Source of the DNA: Bacteroidales bacterium UBA2714
Lineage (GTDB): Bacteria; Bacteroidota; Bacteroidia; Bacteroidales; P3
Assembly (NCBI GenBank): GCA_002354035.1
Contig: DEKU01000058.1
Span: forward strand, 1-50,800
Direction of reading: 5' to 3'
Length of the DNA: 50,800 bases
Positions 25,238-36,500 of the stretch are shown here, piece after piece. Numbering within the stretch: position 1 is the first letter of the stretch; each line of letters opens with the position of its first letter. The translations under genes and the position numbers were made by a program. Below the pieces are notes generated by a model that made no database searches, was not told the DNA's origin, and worked only from the letters and a program-made list of their open reading frames with translations.

Positions 25238-25276
25238 GGATGCAGGAATAACCCTCTTGTTCCTGCATCCTTTTTT
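25238..25276 (+). terminator. Strong intrinsic terminator after the OmpA/TPR lipoprotein gene
   Basis: An 11-bp stem GGATGCAGGAA (25238-25248) pairs with TTCCTGCATCC (25260-25270) and is followed directly by six T. It lies 21 bp after the stop codon. This is the clearest Rho-independent terminator in the window. Confidence 0.92.
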
Positions 25277-25290
25277 GACACCTTTTCCCC

Positions 25291-26022
25291 ATGAAACTGC
25301 TCCAAAACATCAAACAACAAATCCCCAACCTCATCACCCTCGGCAACCTGCTCTGCGGCGTAATAGCAACCTACTATGCCGCTCAAGGCCCCGGCTATCT
25401 CGATATTGCTGCCTACTTCATCATCGGGGGTATCTTCCTCGATTTCTTCGACGGCCTCGCTGCCCGTCTTCTCGGTGTGGCCTCGCCTGTGGGCAAGGAA
25501 CTCGATTCACTGGCCGACGTGGTCACCTCTGGTGTCGCCCCGTCGCTCATCCTGTTCAGCGCAGCCCCCGTCTTCCCCGTCTGGCAGGGTATGATCGCAT
25601 ACATTGCTTTGCTCATGCCCGCTTTTGCAGCCTACCGTCTGGCAAAGTTCAATCTCGACACCCGCCAAAGCCATAGTTTCCTCGGTCTCCCCGCGCCCTC
25701 CAATGCCCTCATCTGGGTGGGTGTCGCTCTCCTTTTCAGCCGTTACTCTTGTTCCTATAACATTATCAGCACCTGGGTCTATGTCGTGCTCATTGTTCTC
25801 TCTCTTATTACCGACATCCTGATGATTAGCGAACTCCCCATGTTTTCGCTCAAATTCAACTTCAAAGACCTTTCTTGGAAAACCAACCGCATCCAATACA
25901 TCTTCCTGCTCGGCTGCATTGTTATCATAGCCCTCACCCGCCAATGGTATGCCATTTCGCTCATCATTCTTTGGTACATCATCTTCTCCATTATCACCCA
26001 ACGCAAGCCCTCGCATCAATGA
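25291..26022 (+). CDS. pssA: CDP-diacylglycerol-serine O-phosphatidyltransferase
   Basis: 243 aa integral membrane protein with several hydrophobic segments. The CDP-alcohol phosphotransferase signature appears as DFFDGLAARLLG and GKELDSLADVV, with the metal-binding aspartates. ITLGNLLCGVIA at the N-terminus is typical of PssA. It makes phosphatidylserine, the precursor of phosphatidylethanolamine, in the inner membrane. The stop codon overlaps the queA start as ATGA, so the two are translationally coupled. Confidence 0.92.
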   Translation: MKLLQNIKQQIPNLITLGNLLCGVIATYYAAQGPGYLDIAAYFIIGGIFLDFFDGLAARLLGVASPVGKELDSLADVVTSGVAPSLILFSAAPVFPVWQGMIAYIALLMPAFAAYRLAKFNLDTRQSHSFLGLPAPSNALIWVGVALLFSRYSCSYNIISTWVYVVLIVLSLITDILMISELPMFSLKFNFKDLSWKTNRIQYIFLLGCIVIIALTRQWYAISLIILWYIIFSIITQRKPSHQ

Positions 26023-27233
26023 ACACCAATCCGAAATCCATTGCTATAGCCGACTACGACTACCCACTGCCCGACGACCGCATAGCCAAATTCCCCCTCG
26101 AGCGCCGCGACCAGTCCAAACTCCTCATCTACCGCCAAGGCGGCATCACCGAAAGCCGTTTCGACCACATCCCCGACCTTCTCCCCCCCGACGCTCTCCT
26201 CCTCTTCAACAACACCAAAGTCATCCACGCACGCCTCTTTTTCCGCAAACCCACTGGCTCCACCATCGAGATCTTCTGCCTCGAACCCTTCCAGATGCCC
26301 GTCGCCCAGTCGTTCGAACAAACCGCACACTCCACCTGGACCTGTTTCATCGGCAACAACAAAAAGTGGAAAGAAGGCCCACTGACCCGCGAACTCTGCA
26401 TCGACGGGCACCACCTCACCCTCTCTGCCACCCGCCGCCAAGCTGTCGGCAACGCATGGATAGTCGACTTCGCCTGGGACGGCGGCATCTCCTTTGCCGA
26501 ACTCATCGACCACGCCGGAGTCATACCCCTGCCGCCCTACCTCCACCGCGAAGCTCAGACCAGCGACAACGAACGCTACCAAACCGTCTATGCCCTCCAC
26601 CAAGGCTCCGTAGCCGCCCCAACGGCGGGCCTTCACTTCTCGCCCGAAGTGTTCGAAAACCTCCGTGCCAAACACATCGCCACCGACTACATCACCCTCC
26701 ATGTCGGCGCCGGCACCTTCAAGCCCGTCAGCACCCCCACCATTGGCCAACACGAGATGCACGTTGAAAAAATCGAAATCGCCCGCTCCAACATCCAGAA
26801 CATCCTCAACCACCTCGGTCACCCCATCATCCCTGTTGGTACAACCACAGTAAGAACCATAGAATCAGTCTACTGGTTCGGTGTAAAGCTAAGCCAAGAC
26901 CCCAACCTCAGCGCCATGCACATCCTGCAGTGGGACCCCTACGAGCTCGAAAGCCTCAATATCAGCACCCAACAAGCCTACCAGCATGTGCTGCAGTGGA
27001 TGGACGACCATGGTCTTGACCACCTCGACGGTGACACCCAACTGATGATAGCACCGGGCTACAAATACCATGTTATCAGTGGACTTATAACCAATTTCCA
27101 CCAACCCAAAAGCACACTCCTGCTGCTGGTGTCCGCTTTGATAGGTGAAGCCTGGAAAGACTGCTACCGCTATGCCCTCGACCACCAGTTCCGCTTCCTC
27201 AGCTACGGCGACAGCTGCCTGTTCCTCCCCTGA
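26019..27233 (+). CDS. queA: S-adenosylmethionine:tRNA ribosyltransferase-isomerase
   Basis: 404 aa from the Met at 26019. The frame is open from 25875, but that part lies inside pssA, and MNTNPKSIAIADYDYPLPDDRIAKFPLERR is the usual QueA start. Family motifs include LLFNNTKVIHARL, GSVAAPTAGLHFSPEV, THVGAGTFKPV-like ITLHVGAGTFKPV, and TNFHQPKSTLLLLVSALIG near the end. QueA adds the epoxycyclopentane ring from SAM to preQ1 at tRNA position 34 in queuosine synthesis. It is coupled to pssA (ATGA) and 4 bp before comF. Confidence 0.96.
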   Translation: MNTNPKSIAIADYDYPLPDDRIAKFPLERRDQSKLLIYRQGGITESRFDHIPDLLPPDALLLFNNTKVIHARLFFRKPTGSTIEIFCLEPFQMPVAQSFEQTAHSTWTCFIGNNKKWKEGPLTRELCIDGHHLTLSATRRQAVGNAWIVDFAWDGGISFAELIDHAGVIPLPPYLHREAQTSDNERYQTVYALHQGSVAAPTAGLHFSPEVFENLRAKHIATDYITLHVGAGTFKPVSTPTIGQHEMHVEKIEIARSNIQNILNHLGHPIIPVGTTTVRTIESVYWFGVKLSQDPNLSAMHILQWDPYELESLNISTQQAYQHVLQWMDDHGLDHLDGDTQLMIAPGYKYHVISGLITNFHQPKSTLLLLVSALIGEAWKDCYRYALDHQFRFLSYGDSCLFLP

Positions 27234-27237
27234 CGCC

Positions 27238-27942
27238 ATGCACCACTTCCGTCTCCGCCCCTTCAGCGAACTGCTGCAGCTCATCTATCCAGCCCTCTGC
27301 TGCCATTGTGAGCAACCTTTGGTCGGCGACGAACAACACTTATGCACCGCTTGCCTTGCCCAAATCCCTTGGACTCACAACGCCCCCATCGCTGACAACG
27401 ATGTCGAGACCCGTTTCATCGGCCGAGTGCCCTGTCAGTCGGCAGCCTCACTTCTCTTTTTCCACCAAAGTGCAGTGTCGCAAAGCATCGTGCACCAAAT
27501 AAAGTACTTCGGCAACATCCGTCTTGCCCGTCAGTTTGGGCGGCTGATGGGTAGCGAACTCCTTGCATCCAAACGTTTTGACACGGTTGACTACCTTGTC
27601 CCCGTGCCGCTCCACCCCCGCCGCAAGCGTCAGAGGGGCTACAACCAAAGTGAACTGCTCTGCAAAGCCATGTCTGAGGTGCTCGGCAAACCAGTGATAA
27701 CAAACAATTTAGTCCGTCGACGCTACACTACTACCCAAACCCACAAAAACCGGCAGGACCGCATGGATAACATGAAGGAGGTCTTTGCCGTCCGCCGACC
27801 GGCCCAGTTTGCCGACAAGCACATCCTTCTGGTCGACGACATCATCACCACCGGAGCCACTATCGAAAACTGCTATCGCGCCCTGATGCACATTCCCGGA
27901 TTGCGCATCAGCATAGCCTCCCTCGCCGCCACCACAGCCTGA
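27238..27942 (+). CDS. comF: ComF-family phosphoribosyltransferase-like protein
   Basis: 234 aa from the Met at 27238, 4 bp after queA. The upstream frame inside queA is excluded. The N-terminus holds a zinc-finger pair CCHC and CTAC (ALCCHCEQPLVGDEQHLCTACL). The C-terminal domain has the PRPP-binding loop ILLVDDIITTGAT and the RGYNQSELLCKAM motif typical of ComF/GntX. Members act in DNA uptake or carbon use, and the biochemical role is poorly defined. It is the last gene of the pssA-queA-comF unit and is followed by a C-rich 3' flank. Confidence 0.92.
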   Translation: MHHFRLRPFSELLQLIYPALCCHCEQPLVGDEQHLCTACLAQIPWTHNAPIADNDVETRFIGRVPCQSAASLLFFHQSAVSQSIVHQIKYFGNIRLARQFGRLMGSELLASKRFDTVDYLVPVPLHPRRKRQRGYNQSELLCKAMSEVLGKPVITNNLVRRRYTTTQTHKNRQDRMDNMKEVFAVRRPAQFADKHILLVDDIITTGATIENCYRALMHIPGLRISIASLAATTA

Positions 27943-28217
27943 CGCTCCACCCCTCCCGCCCAAGGTCTCCACCTGCGTCCCCGCGCCGCCTCTCCACCCC
28001 ATCGCCATCCCCTTCCCGCCCTCGCACAGCCTTGGCACTTCCTCCCCTCCTTATACACCACTTGTCCAATACATATTTTCTATTTGTTTTCTTATATACT
28101 GTAATTCGAGGAATAAAAAAGCAGGGAATGAATGTGTAAAAAACGGATTTGTACCCTTCTTGGAATGGGGAGTAAAAGCTCCGGCTGGCAGAAACTTTCG
28201 ACCGAACATAAAAAAAA
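27943..28217 (+). repeat. C-rich 3' flank of comF with an 11-nt T-rich array
   Basis: No gene. Bases 27943-28050 on the sense strand are strongly C-rich and G-poor. They are followed at about 28060-28100 by T-rich sequence repeating with an 11-nt step (tacatattttc, tatttgttttc, ttatatactgt). The core CATATTTTCTATTT also occurs on the minus strand near 6173-6186. No stem-loop terminator is visible. The layout fits a Rho-dependent end, by inference. Confidence 0.5.
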
Positions 28218-28250
28218 TTTTGTGGGTTCCACTTTTTTTGCTACTTTAGT
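28218..28250 (+). promoter_or_regulatory. Putative promoter of pyrH-frr-birA
   Basis: A -33-like TTTTG at 28218-28222 and a -7-like TACTTTAG at 28243-28250 (one mismatch to TAnnTTTG) are suitably spaced. A second weaker candidate is the TTATTTTG at 28255-28262. The start codon of pyrH is at 28318. Confidence 0.4.
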
Positions 28251-28317
28251 AAATTATTTTGCGAAGGACATGTTGCTGCATATCCTTTATATTGAATAAA
28301 TTAAATATATTTGTTGC

Positions 28318-29028
28318 ATGAAATACAAACGCATCCTTTTAAAATTGAGTGGCGAATCCCTGATGGGAGAACAAAGTTACGGCATTTCACCTGCCATGTT
28401 GGAACAGTATGCCGCCGATATCAAACAGGTGGTGGACGAAGGCGTGGAGGTGGCCATAGTGATAGGCGGGGGGAATATCTTCCGTGGCCTCAGCGGGGCT
28501 TCGAAGGGGATGGACCGTGTGCAGGGAGATTACATGGGAATGCTTGCCACGCTGATCAACAGCATGGCACTTCAAGCCGAGTTGGAAAAACAGGGCATGA
28601 AGACAGAGCTGTTGGGCGGGCTGGCCATTGAGCCGATATGCAAGGCGATGTCGCGTCGCAGGGCTGTAGAGGCCATGCAGGAAGGGCGAGTGGTCATAAT
28701 CGGTGGCGGCACGGGCAATCCGTTCTTCACCACCGACACGGCTTCCACCCTGCGTGCTATCGAAATCAAGGCCGATGTGATATTGAAAGGGACGCGTGTG
28801 GACGGAGTCTACACCGCCGACCCGGAGAAAGACCCGACCGCCACGAAGTACCAGACGCTCACTTTCCAGGAGGCTTTGGGCAAGAAACTGAAGATTATGG
28901 ATTTGACGGCTTTTGCGCTGTGTGAGGAGAACTACCTGCCCATCTATGTTTTCGATATGAACACGCCGGGCAACTTGTTGAAGGTGGTGACGGGCAACCC
29001 GATTGGCACCGAGGTCGTCAAAGGGTGA
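28318..29028 (+). CDS. pyrH: UMP kinase
   Basis: 236 aa. It starts MKYKRILLKLSGESLMGEQSYG, the amino-acid-kinase-fold entry of bacterial UMP kinase. AIVIGGGNIFRGLSGASKGMDRVQGDYMGML is the family hallmark, and GGTGNPFFTTDTAS and ADVILKGTRVDGVY complete it. It phosphorylates UMP to UDP in the cytoplasm. It lies upstream of frr, a very common bacterial gene pair. Confidence 0.97.
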   Translation: MKYKRILLKLSGESLMGEQSYGISPAMLEQYAADIKQVVDEGVEVAIVIGGGNIFRGLSGASKGMDRVQGDYMGMLATLINSMALQAELEKQGMKTELLGGLAIEPICKAMSRRRAVEAMQEGRVVIIGGGTGNPFFTTDTASTLRAIEIKADVILKGTRVDGVYTADPEKDPTATKYQTLTFQEALGKKLKIMDLTAFALCEENYLPIYVFDMNTPGNLLKVVTGNPIGTEVVKG

Positions 29029-29082
29029 CAGAGAGGAAGCGACAAATTCTGTGATTAAAACAACACAATAAAATAGTACAAT

Positions 29083-29646
29083 ATGAACGACTTATCAAAA
29101 GCCTGTATCGACGAGGCTAAAAACAGCATGCAGTCCGCCATCCATTTCCTTGAGAAGGAATTGGAAAAAATCCGTGCCGGCAAGGCCAACCCCGGAATGC
29201 TTGAAGGGGTGAAGATTGATTACTACGGAACACCTACGGAGATTAGCCAAGCGGCTAATATCAATACTCCCGACCCGCGCACTATTATCATCCAGCCGTG
29301 GGAGAAGACCATCGTGGGGGCTATCAACAAGGCCATTCTCGACGCCAATCTGGGTTTCACTCCCCGCCACGAGGGCGATATTCTGCGCATCGTCATTCCC
29401 CCGCTCACCGAGGAGCGCCGCAAGGAACTGTCGAAGGCTGCCAAAAGTGAGGTGGAGAACAGTAAAGTGAACATCCGCAATGCGCGTCGCAATGTGATGG
29501 ATAAGGTCAAGAAACTGAAGGATAAATCAGTTCCCGAAGATGAGGTGAAGCAGGTGGAGAAGGATATTCAGGACATCACTGACAAGTTCATAGCCGAGTG
29601 CGACAAGATATATGCCGCTAAGGAAAAAGAGATTATGACCGTGTAA
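29083..29646 (+). CDS. frr: Ribosome recycling factor
   Basis: 187 aa. Family motifs are present: AIHFLEKELEKIRAGKANPGMLEGVKIDYYGTPTEISQAANI, DPRTIIIQPWEKTIVGAINKAI, and PPLTEERRKELSKAAKSEVENSKVNIRNARR. With EF-G it splits post-termination ribosomes. It is 54 bp after pyrH and 23 bp before birA, in one transcription unit. Confidence 0.97.
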   Translation: MNDLSKACIDEAKNSMQSAIHFLEKELEKIRAGKANPGMLEGVKIDYYGTPTEISQAANINTPDPRTIIIQPWEKTIVGAINKAILDANLGFTPRHEGDILRIVIPPLTEERRKELSKAAKSEVENSKVNIRNARRNVMDKVKKLKDKSVPEDEVKQVEKDIQDITDKFIAECDKIYAAKEKEIMTV

Positions 29647-29669
29647 TCCACCGACTCCGAAGAATTGAT

Positions 29670-30428
29670 GTGAAGCCGATGGATGTGAGAATGTTCGATT
29701 CGTTGGAATCGACCAATAAGTATTGTGAGCTCCTCGACCTTTCAAAGGTCGAGGAGTTTACTGTAGTGTGTGCACGCGAACAGCGGGCTGGGATAGGCCA
29801 ACGGGGCAATTGCTGGCACTCGGAAGCAGGGATGAATCTGACTTTCAGTCTGGTGTTGAAGCCAGTGTTTGTGCCGTTCGAGGATCAGTATGCCCTGACA
29901 AAGGCTGTTTCGTTAGGAATAGTTGATGCGTTGGGGGGCTATTTGCCCGATGCAGATGCGTTGAAGATTAAGTGGCCCAACGATATTTATATTGGGATGA
30001 GGAAGGTGTGCGGCGTGCTGATTTCGAATCGTGTGGCTGGCAAGAGACTGTCGGTGTCGGTGGTGGGTGTGGGCTTGAATGTCAATGAGACAGCGTTCCC
30101 CAGTTGGGTGCCCAATCCGGTGTCGCTGTGTCAGGTTGCGGGGCACGCCTTGCCTTTGGAGGATGTGTTGGGAAAGGTGCTGGACGGCATTGCCGTGCGG
30201 TATGGAGAGTTGGAAAAGAGTATGGCGCAGGGGCACCGCGGTGCTGACGAGGCTTATTTGTCGCGGTTGTTGAATCTGGGGGTGGAAAGGCCTTATCTGT
30301 ATCACGGCAAGCTGATTCGTGCCACGATAAAGGGTGTGAACCGTTTCGGACATCTGGAGCTTGTGACTGATGGTGGCGAGGATTTGGTGTGCCAGTTGAA
30401 GGAGCTGGTGTTTTGCACTGCCACTTGA
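29670..30428 (+). CDS. birA: Biotin--[acetyl-CoA-carboxylase] ligase (no DNA-binding domain)
   Basis: 252 aa. The catalytic domain shows FDSLESTNKYC, REQRAGIGQRGNCWHSEAGMNLTFSLVL (the biotinyl-AMP loop region) and LKIKWPNDIYIG. The N-terminal helix-turn-helix of bifunctional BirA is absent, so this is a monofunctional ligase that attaches biotin to carboxylases. Starts at 29670 or 29679 are equally possible. Codons 21-29 form a perfect inverted repeat (see separate entry), which is unusual inside a coding region. Confidence 0.93.
   Translation: MKPMDVRMFDSLESTNKYCELLDLSKVEEFTVVCAREQRAGIGQRGNCWHSEAGMNLTFSLVLKPVFVPFEDQYALTKAVSLGIVDALGGYLPDADALKIKWPNDIYIGMRKVCGVLISNRVAGKRLSVSVVGVGLNVNETAFPSWVPNPVSLCQVAGHALPLEDVLGKVLDGIAVRYGELEKSMAQGHRGADEAYLSRLLNLGVERPYLYHGKLIRATIKGVNRFGHLELVTDGGEDLVCQLKELVFCTAT
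29730..29756 (+). other. Perfect 13-bp inverted repeat inside the 5' end of birA
   Basis: CTCCTCGACCTTT (29730-29742) and AAAGGTCGAGGAG (29744-29756) are exact reverse complements around one central base, followed by TTTA. The hairpin lies in the birA frame (residues ELLDLSKVEEF) and just after frr. It may work as an attenuator or processing site. Only the symmetry is shown directly. Confidence 0.7.
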
Positions 30429-30457
30429 AAAGTTTCTTTTTTTTGTTTAGATAATAG

Positions 30458-30486
30458 AAGCGGACGGCTCGGTGAGCCATCCGCTT
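30458..30486. terminator. Hairpin between convergent birA and the giant Fn3 protein gene
   Basis: AAGCGGACGGCTC (30458-30470) pairs with GAGCCATCCGCTT (30474-30486) with one mismatch and a 3-nt loop. It sits between two convergent genes, so it could end both transcripts. Neither side has a good U-tract directly after the stem, so efficiency is uncertain. Confidence 0.5.
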
Positions 30487-30540
30487 GCTGTAAGGTCTAA
30501 CCCCGAAGGTGGCCAGTTCCTTGCGGGATTAGAGGGATTG

Positions 30541-33500
30541 TTATTTGACAATCAGTTTTTTGACGATATTGGTGCGTTGGCCGGTGATTCGGACAAAGTA
30601 GGCTCCTTGGGCCAGATGGCGTACATTCATGGTTTTGATGCAGTCGCTGGCGCATTCGAGGATTTCGGAGGCTACGGTGTGGCCGTTCATGTCAACTACT
30701 TCAATTTTCACCTGTCCATTTGCACCACTTACGCTGATGGTGGTAGATGAGGTGGTGGGATTGGGGTAGATGGTGCAGGAGGTTTCGTCGGCGTTGTTGA
30801 TGCCGAGCGGTTGGGTGGTGAAGGTGCTGACGTTGGACCAAGCGCTGTAGTTTTCGGTGCCGCAGATGGCGCGCACGTAGAGGTCGTATTGTGTGTTGTA
30901 GTCGAGACCGCTGATGGTGGCGTGGGGTTCGGATGCAGTGATAGTGGTGCCTGTTCCATGGCTGAAGCCACTGGTGCCGTACTCAATTTCGAACGAGGAG
31001 TTCTCTTCGGAGGGGGTCCAGGTGACGTCCACGCTGTTGCCGTTGACGGTGGTGGTTACGTCGCGGGGAGCATTGCAGAATTCGGTGCATTCGGCAGTGG
31101 TGATGGCTACATTGCTCCAGTTTTCGCTGCTCCAGTCGGTTCCACACACAGCTTTGACGTAGAAGTCGTATTCGGTCTCACACTCAAGGGCGTTGATGGT
31201 GATGGAGTTGGAAGTGGTGGTGGTAGTGGTGCCGGTGCCAATGTTGAAACCGCGGTAGCCGTATTCGATAATCCAGCTGTTGGCCATGGGGTTGGAAGCC
31301 CAGTTGAGGGTTACACTGTTGGTGGTCACATTGGATGCCGCGAGTTCGGAAACGCCGGGACAGGTGGCACCTGTGAAGGAGTAGATGGGGCTCCAGTCGC
31401 CTTCAATGTTGTGAGCGGTGCCGCAGAGGGCGCGGATGGTGGCATTGTAGGTGATGCCGGCTGAGAAGCCTCCGAGGGTGACAGGATGGGTGGAGACGGT
31501 GTAGATGCTGTCGAGACCACCGGTGAACCAGATGTGCAGCTCCCACATGGTTTCGGACCCGGCAGGTGTCCAGTCGAAGGTGGCGGCGTTGTTGGTGATG
31601 TCGCTGATGGTGAGATTGGACGGGAAGAGGCAGTTGAGAGAGTCGGTGGTGAAGCCGTCGATGGTCCATTCGCTATAGCCGAGGCTGTCGGCGCTGCAGT
31701 CTTGACGCACACGGAAAGTGTAGCTGGTGGAGGGGAGGAGCGAGTTGAAGGTGTAGGTGTTGCCAGTGGTGGTCATGTCGGGCGAGGGCCAGGTGAGGGC
31801 AGAGGCCTCCTTGATGTTGACTTGGTAGGAGCTGCCCGTGCCGCTCCATGTGATGGTGGCCGACTCGTAGTCGTAGGTGATGCCTGTGATGGTGGGAGCG
31901 GGGCAGGGCTCGTTGTTGCAGGAGATGAGCTGGAGGTCAGCTACGGCAGCGAGAGAGGAGCTCGCGCTGTTGGGATCGTTGATGCTGAAGGGGGCGCCAT
32001 CTTGATTAATATAACGGGTCATGTAGCCGGAAGTGCTGTGTGCGGCAAATTCGGCACCGTCGGTATAGTTGCCGTTGTCGCGTTTGGCAGCAAAGAGGAG
32101 GTTGCTGTGTCCGTCCCAGGCGAAGGAAGTGTCGAGGGTGACGATATTCCAGCCGGTGTAGGTGAAGCTGAGGTTGGCGCTGTCGAGTACCTTGACAAAG
32201 GTGTGGTTGCTGTCGGGCATGATGAAACTTGTGTAAAGGTTGCTCTCGGGGACATTGGCCATGTAGATGGTGATGTTGTTGAACTCGTTGCCTGCATCGG
32301 CGCTGGTGACGTTGAAGGCAAAGGCAGTGATGTCGCCCGCAAGGCCAGCGAGATGGGCCGAGTCAATGAGGGTTTGGACATAGCTATAGTTGTAGTAGCT
32401 GTAGCCGATGGGGGCATAGGGGGTGGTGGTGGGAGTCATGGAGTTGTCGTAGCTGTAGGCAATAGAGGAGTTGTCACAAAGATCAGTCATGAAGGTGGCT
32501 AAGGACCAGACACCGGTGTCGCTATCACCGCACAGGGAGCGGATGTAGACATCGTAGTTGGTGGAGGGCATGAGGCCATTGATGATGGTGCTGTTGCCGG
32601 GGACGTCGATTGTTGTGCCGGTACCTTGGGTGAATCCCTGAGGGCCATATTCAATCTGATAGCTGTTGGCTTGGTTGCCGTTCCAGGTCAGGGCCAGGGT
32701 TGAGGATGAGGTAGCGACATTGGTGTCCAAGGCGATGTTGGTGACGCGGCAGTAGGTGGATATGCAGCTGACGTTGACTTCGAAGCCGAAGTATTCAGGG
32801 CTGTAGTAGCTGTCGCTATGGAGATAGAGGGTGAGGGGACCGTTGGTTGAAATGATGGGGCCGAAGGTTGTGGTGTCGTAGCTCCCGTAGTCGGTGTAGA
32901 GCGTGCGGCCACTGGTTCCTATGCCGTCATAGATGGTGAAGTAATGGTAGTTGCCTTCGGTTTGGGACATGCCAGAGACGGAGACGAGTTGATCGGTGGT
33001 GTCGGGCATAAGGATGATGTAACTGTCCTGACTGTTCGTGTAGGACATGCTGGCACCACCATCGTCGAAGATGATGCCACCGCACATGTAGAGGGTGTCG
33101 GTCTGGTTGGGGACCATATTGTGGGAACCGGGGATGGCCAGGATGGGTCCAACCCATTCGGACTGGAGGTCATCGCTGCAAACGGAACGTACCCAGAAAT
33201 AGTAGCGTGTGAAAGGAGTGAGGCCAGTGACTGTGGCCGAGGTGTCGTAGGCAGTGATGGAGGGTACAGGAGTGGCGGAGGCGGAGGTGTCAAAGGCTAC
33301 TTGGTATTGGCTGGCGGTGCCGCGTTCGGTCCAAGAGAGGAAGACGGAGGTGGCAGAGGCCGAGGACGCACTGAGGTTGCCTACGAAGGGACACTGGGCT
33401 TCGGGTTCGATGGTGATGTCGTCGATATAGGCAGTCCAGCTGCTGGAACCAGGTGTGGCCAAGAGAGAGACGTGATGGCCTGCGAGGGTGTGTCCAGAAA

Positions 33501-36500
33501 GAGGAATGACGTAGATTGCCCAGTCGTCGGAGTTGGGGATGGTGATAGTGTCGATGCTTTGGAAGGTGGTGATGTCTGTAGGATTGCTCATTACACCGAC
33601 AACGATTTGTGGGTTGTCATTAAAAGTGTAGGTGCTACGCTTGGCCCAGAAAGAAAGCTGGAGGGTGTCAAGACTGATGGCATTGGTGTCAATCTCGGGT
33701 AAAGAAATAGAGGGGAAGAAGGTGTTATAGTTGCTGCAGTTCCAGTAGATGGCGTTGGTTCCGGTTCGGGAGTAGGAATCTGAAATAAAGACAGACTGGT
33801 AGGAGGTGTTGGGATCAGAGACGCGGGTCCAACAGGGATAGAAGTTAGTGGACATATCGGAAATCCAAGATGCGGGGATATCCTCAAAACTGGTGGAATA
33901 GGGCAGAGAGTCGATAAGGATGCAATTGGTGCGGAAAGAGTAGAGGAACGACCAGCTGGCTGTGTCGGTACCGCACAGGGTGGCAACATAAACATCGTAT
34001 GCAGTGTTGGGAGTAAGACCTGTGAGATTGATGAAGTGGTCGTTGTAGACAGTGGTTGTGGTGCCTGAGCCGTGGCTGAATCCTTCGGGGCCATATTCGA
34101 ATATGAATTCGGTGGCATCGGAGCTGTCCCAAACTATGTCGGCCGAAGTGGAGCCAATGTTGGTGGCATGGACGTTCGTAGCGGTTGGGCAGGAATGGAT
34201 GATGTCAATGCTGAGGTCGTCAACATAGACACTACCGGACTGATTGTCGGTCATGGCAATAGCAATGTGTCTTGCTGTTCCGATATAGTTGCTGAAGGAG
34301 ATGCGGAAAGGCAGCCATTGGTTGGCAGTTGTGGGTTCGATGGTTGCCAGCTGAGTGAATGTGGAGAAGTCCTCGGGGTCGGACATGATACCGACAGATA
34401 ATGTGGGAGTGGAATAGGTGCTGTTATTGTAGGCCCAAAAGGTAAGTTCCAGTTGATTGACCGGAGCGCTTAACACGGGGAGTACGGCGTATGTGTGGTC
34501 GCCAGTGCTGGAATAGATGTAGAGGGATTTGCTGCCGCTGTGGCTGTAGGTGTTCACTGCATAGGGGTAGGAGGAGTTGTAGGTATAGGTGGTGTTTTTG
34601 TACCAGCAAGCGGGAATCGAGGATTCGTTGGAGCCGGGGAAGTCCTCGAAGCTATAAACGAAGGGCAGCGGAGTGCTGAAGCAGAGTGTGCGGTAGGAGA
34701 TTTCGTTGGACATGTTGGTGTCGTCACAGAGAGCGGTGACGCGGAAGACATACCGTGTGTCGGCGTTAAGGTTGGCAAAGTGGTATTGATTGGTCGAAAC
34801 ATTACCGATGGTAGTCCAGGTGGAAGTGTCGGCCGAACGGTAAGAGAGTTCCCACGATGTTTCCTGATATCCGGGCATCCAGGAAAGATATATGTCGGAA
34901 GAAGTGACAGAGTCGATGATAAGCGTTGGGTGAGAGCAAGTGGAGTTCTGGGAGCAACCATCAATGTAGAAACGGATATCGTTGCGATAGGAAGTAGGAT
35001 TGCCCGTGGCGGTAGCTATATTGACTGGGCTGCTGTAGCTGGAGATATAGCGTGAGCGGCCTGTGATGGAGTGGGATTGATAATAATTATTGGAGTTGTA
35101 GGCGCCAGAGTTGTCCACCACAGCAATCACCAGATTATTGTTTCCATCGTAATGGAACGGCGCGATAAAGTCGAGTCGATTCCAGCCGGGCTGCATGTTG
35201 AAAGGCCCTTGGTACACCATCTGGAATGAAGCGGAGTCGAAGGGAACATAGGAATTGGCGAGCGACGACTGAGCCGTGTGGGCAAGATAGATAGTGCAGT
35301 TGTTCTTGGTGGAGTCGGGCGAAGAACCCGTATAGTTGAAGCCGATGGCATTGATGACTGCATTGGTCAGCATCTCGTTGCTGAGGATGAGCTGCTGAGT
35401 GTAGGAATAGTAGCTGAAGTTATACATAGGTAGATAGTTCGTCGTTAGCGGAGTGGCTCCAGAGATGAGCATCGTGTCGGCTACGGAAGTGTCGAAACTG
35501 AGGCAGGGAAGAGGATGAGTGGTGAACCGGACACTGTCCCATGACCCATACTCATTGTAGTCGCAGACGGCACGTACCTTTGCCGTGTATGTAGTGCTGG
35601 GAACAAGACCTGCAATGATGCCAGAGTTGGTGGTGGAGGTAGTCTGTCCCGCCAGGGTGCCGAGCGTGTCGTAACACTCTATTTCAAATTGCGACGGTGT
35701 GCCGAGGTTCAGTCCCGAAACCTGCCAGGACAACCGTACTGACGAGGAAGCGATGTGCGAAGGTGTGATGCCGTCTACAAAGGGGCACCGCGGTGCGCCA
35801 ATGCAGCTGACGTTGATCTCGAAACCGTCATAGCCGCCGGCGTACGAGCCAGCGTTGAACTGGATAGTGACCGGCCCGTTCGTCGAACGGATATTGGAGA
35901 AAGTCTCAGTGCCCGAGGAAGAGCCCCAAAGCACCGCTCCCTCAGTCCCGACACCATCGTAGATGCGCAAGCGTGCGTAATAGCTGTAAATGTCTGTGCT
36001 GCCGGAAAGGCTGACCAAAGAATCCTCGCTCGAGGGATACACCACCAGCGTGAAATTGTCATACGCCAAATACTCACCCTCCGGACCACCGTTGTCGTAA
36101 ATGGTCGTACTGCAGGCCTGAATCGTGTCGCTGCCCGCGTAGCCCATCACATATCTCCCCGGCGTGAAACTGACGGGACCCGCCCATGTGCTGTACTCGC
36201 CACCGCAATTGGCGCGGAGATAGGCATAATAAGTATGGCTGCTCGAAAGGTTCGTCAGCTCGATAATAGTGTCATATGCAATCGTGGCCAAAAGGTCAGT
36301 CGAATCTGGGTTGAAATCCATCGTATCGTACAGAATCTCCCACTCATAGTTCTCCGTGTCGTGCCATTTCAGTGTGGCCGAGTTGGCCAGCGGCGAAGTG
36401 GCGGTAAAATGGGTGGGCATTGCGCAGCTGGAAGCGGTAGTCACAATCAGGTCGTCAAGCATCAACGTATAGCCCGCGCTTGCAGAGACTCGCATGGCCA

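Noticed and set aside
25949..26767. 272-aa Arg/Pro/His-rich plus-strand frame
   Set aside because: It is a shifted reading of queA, and the composition is typical of out-of-frame GC-rich DNA.
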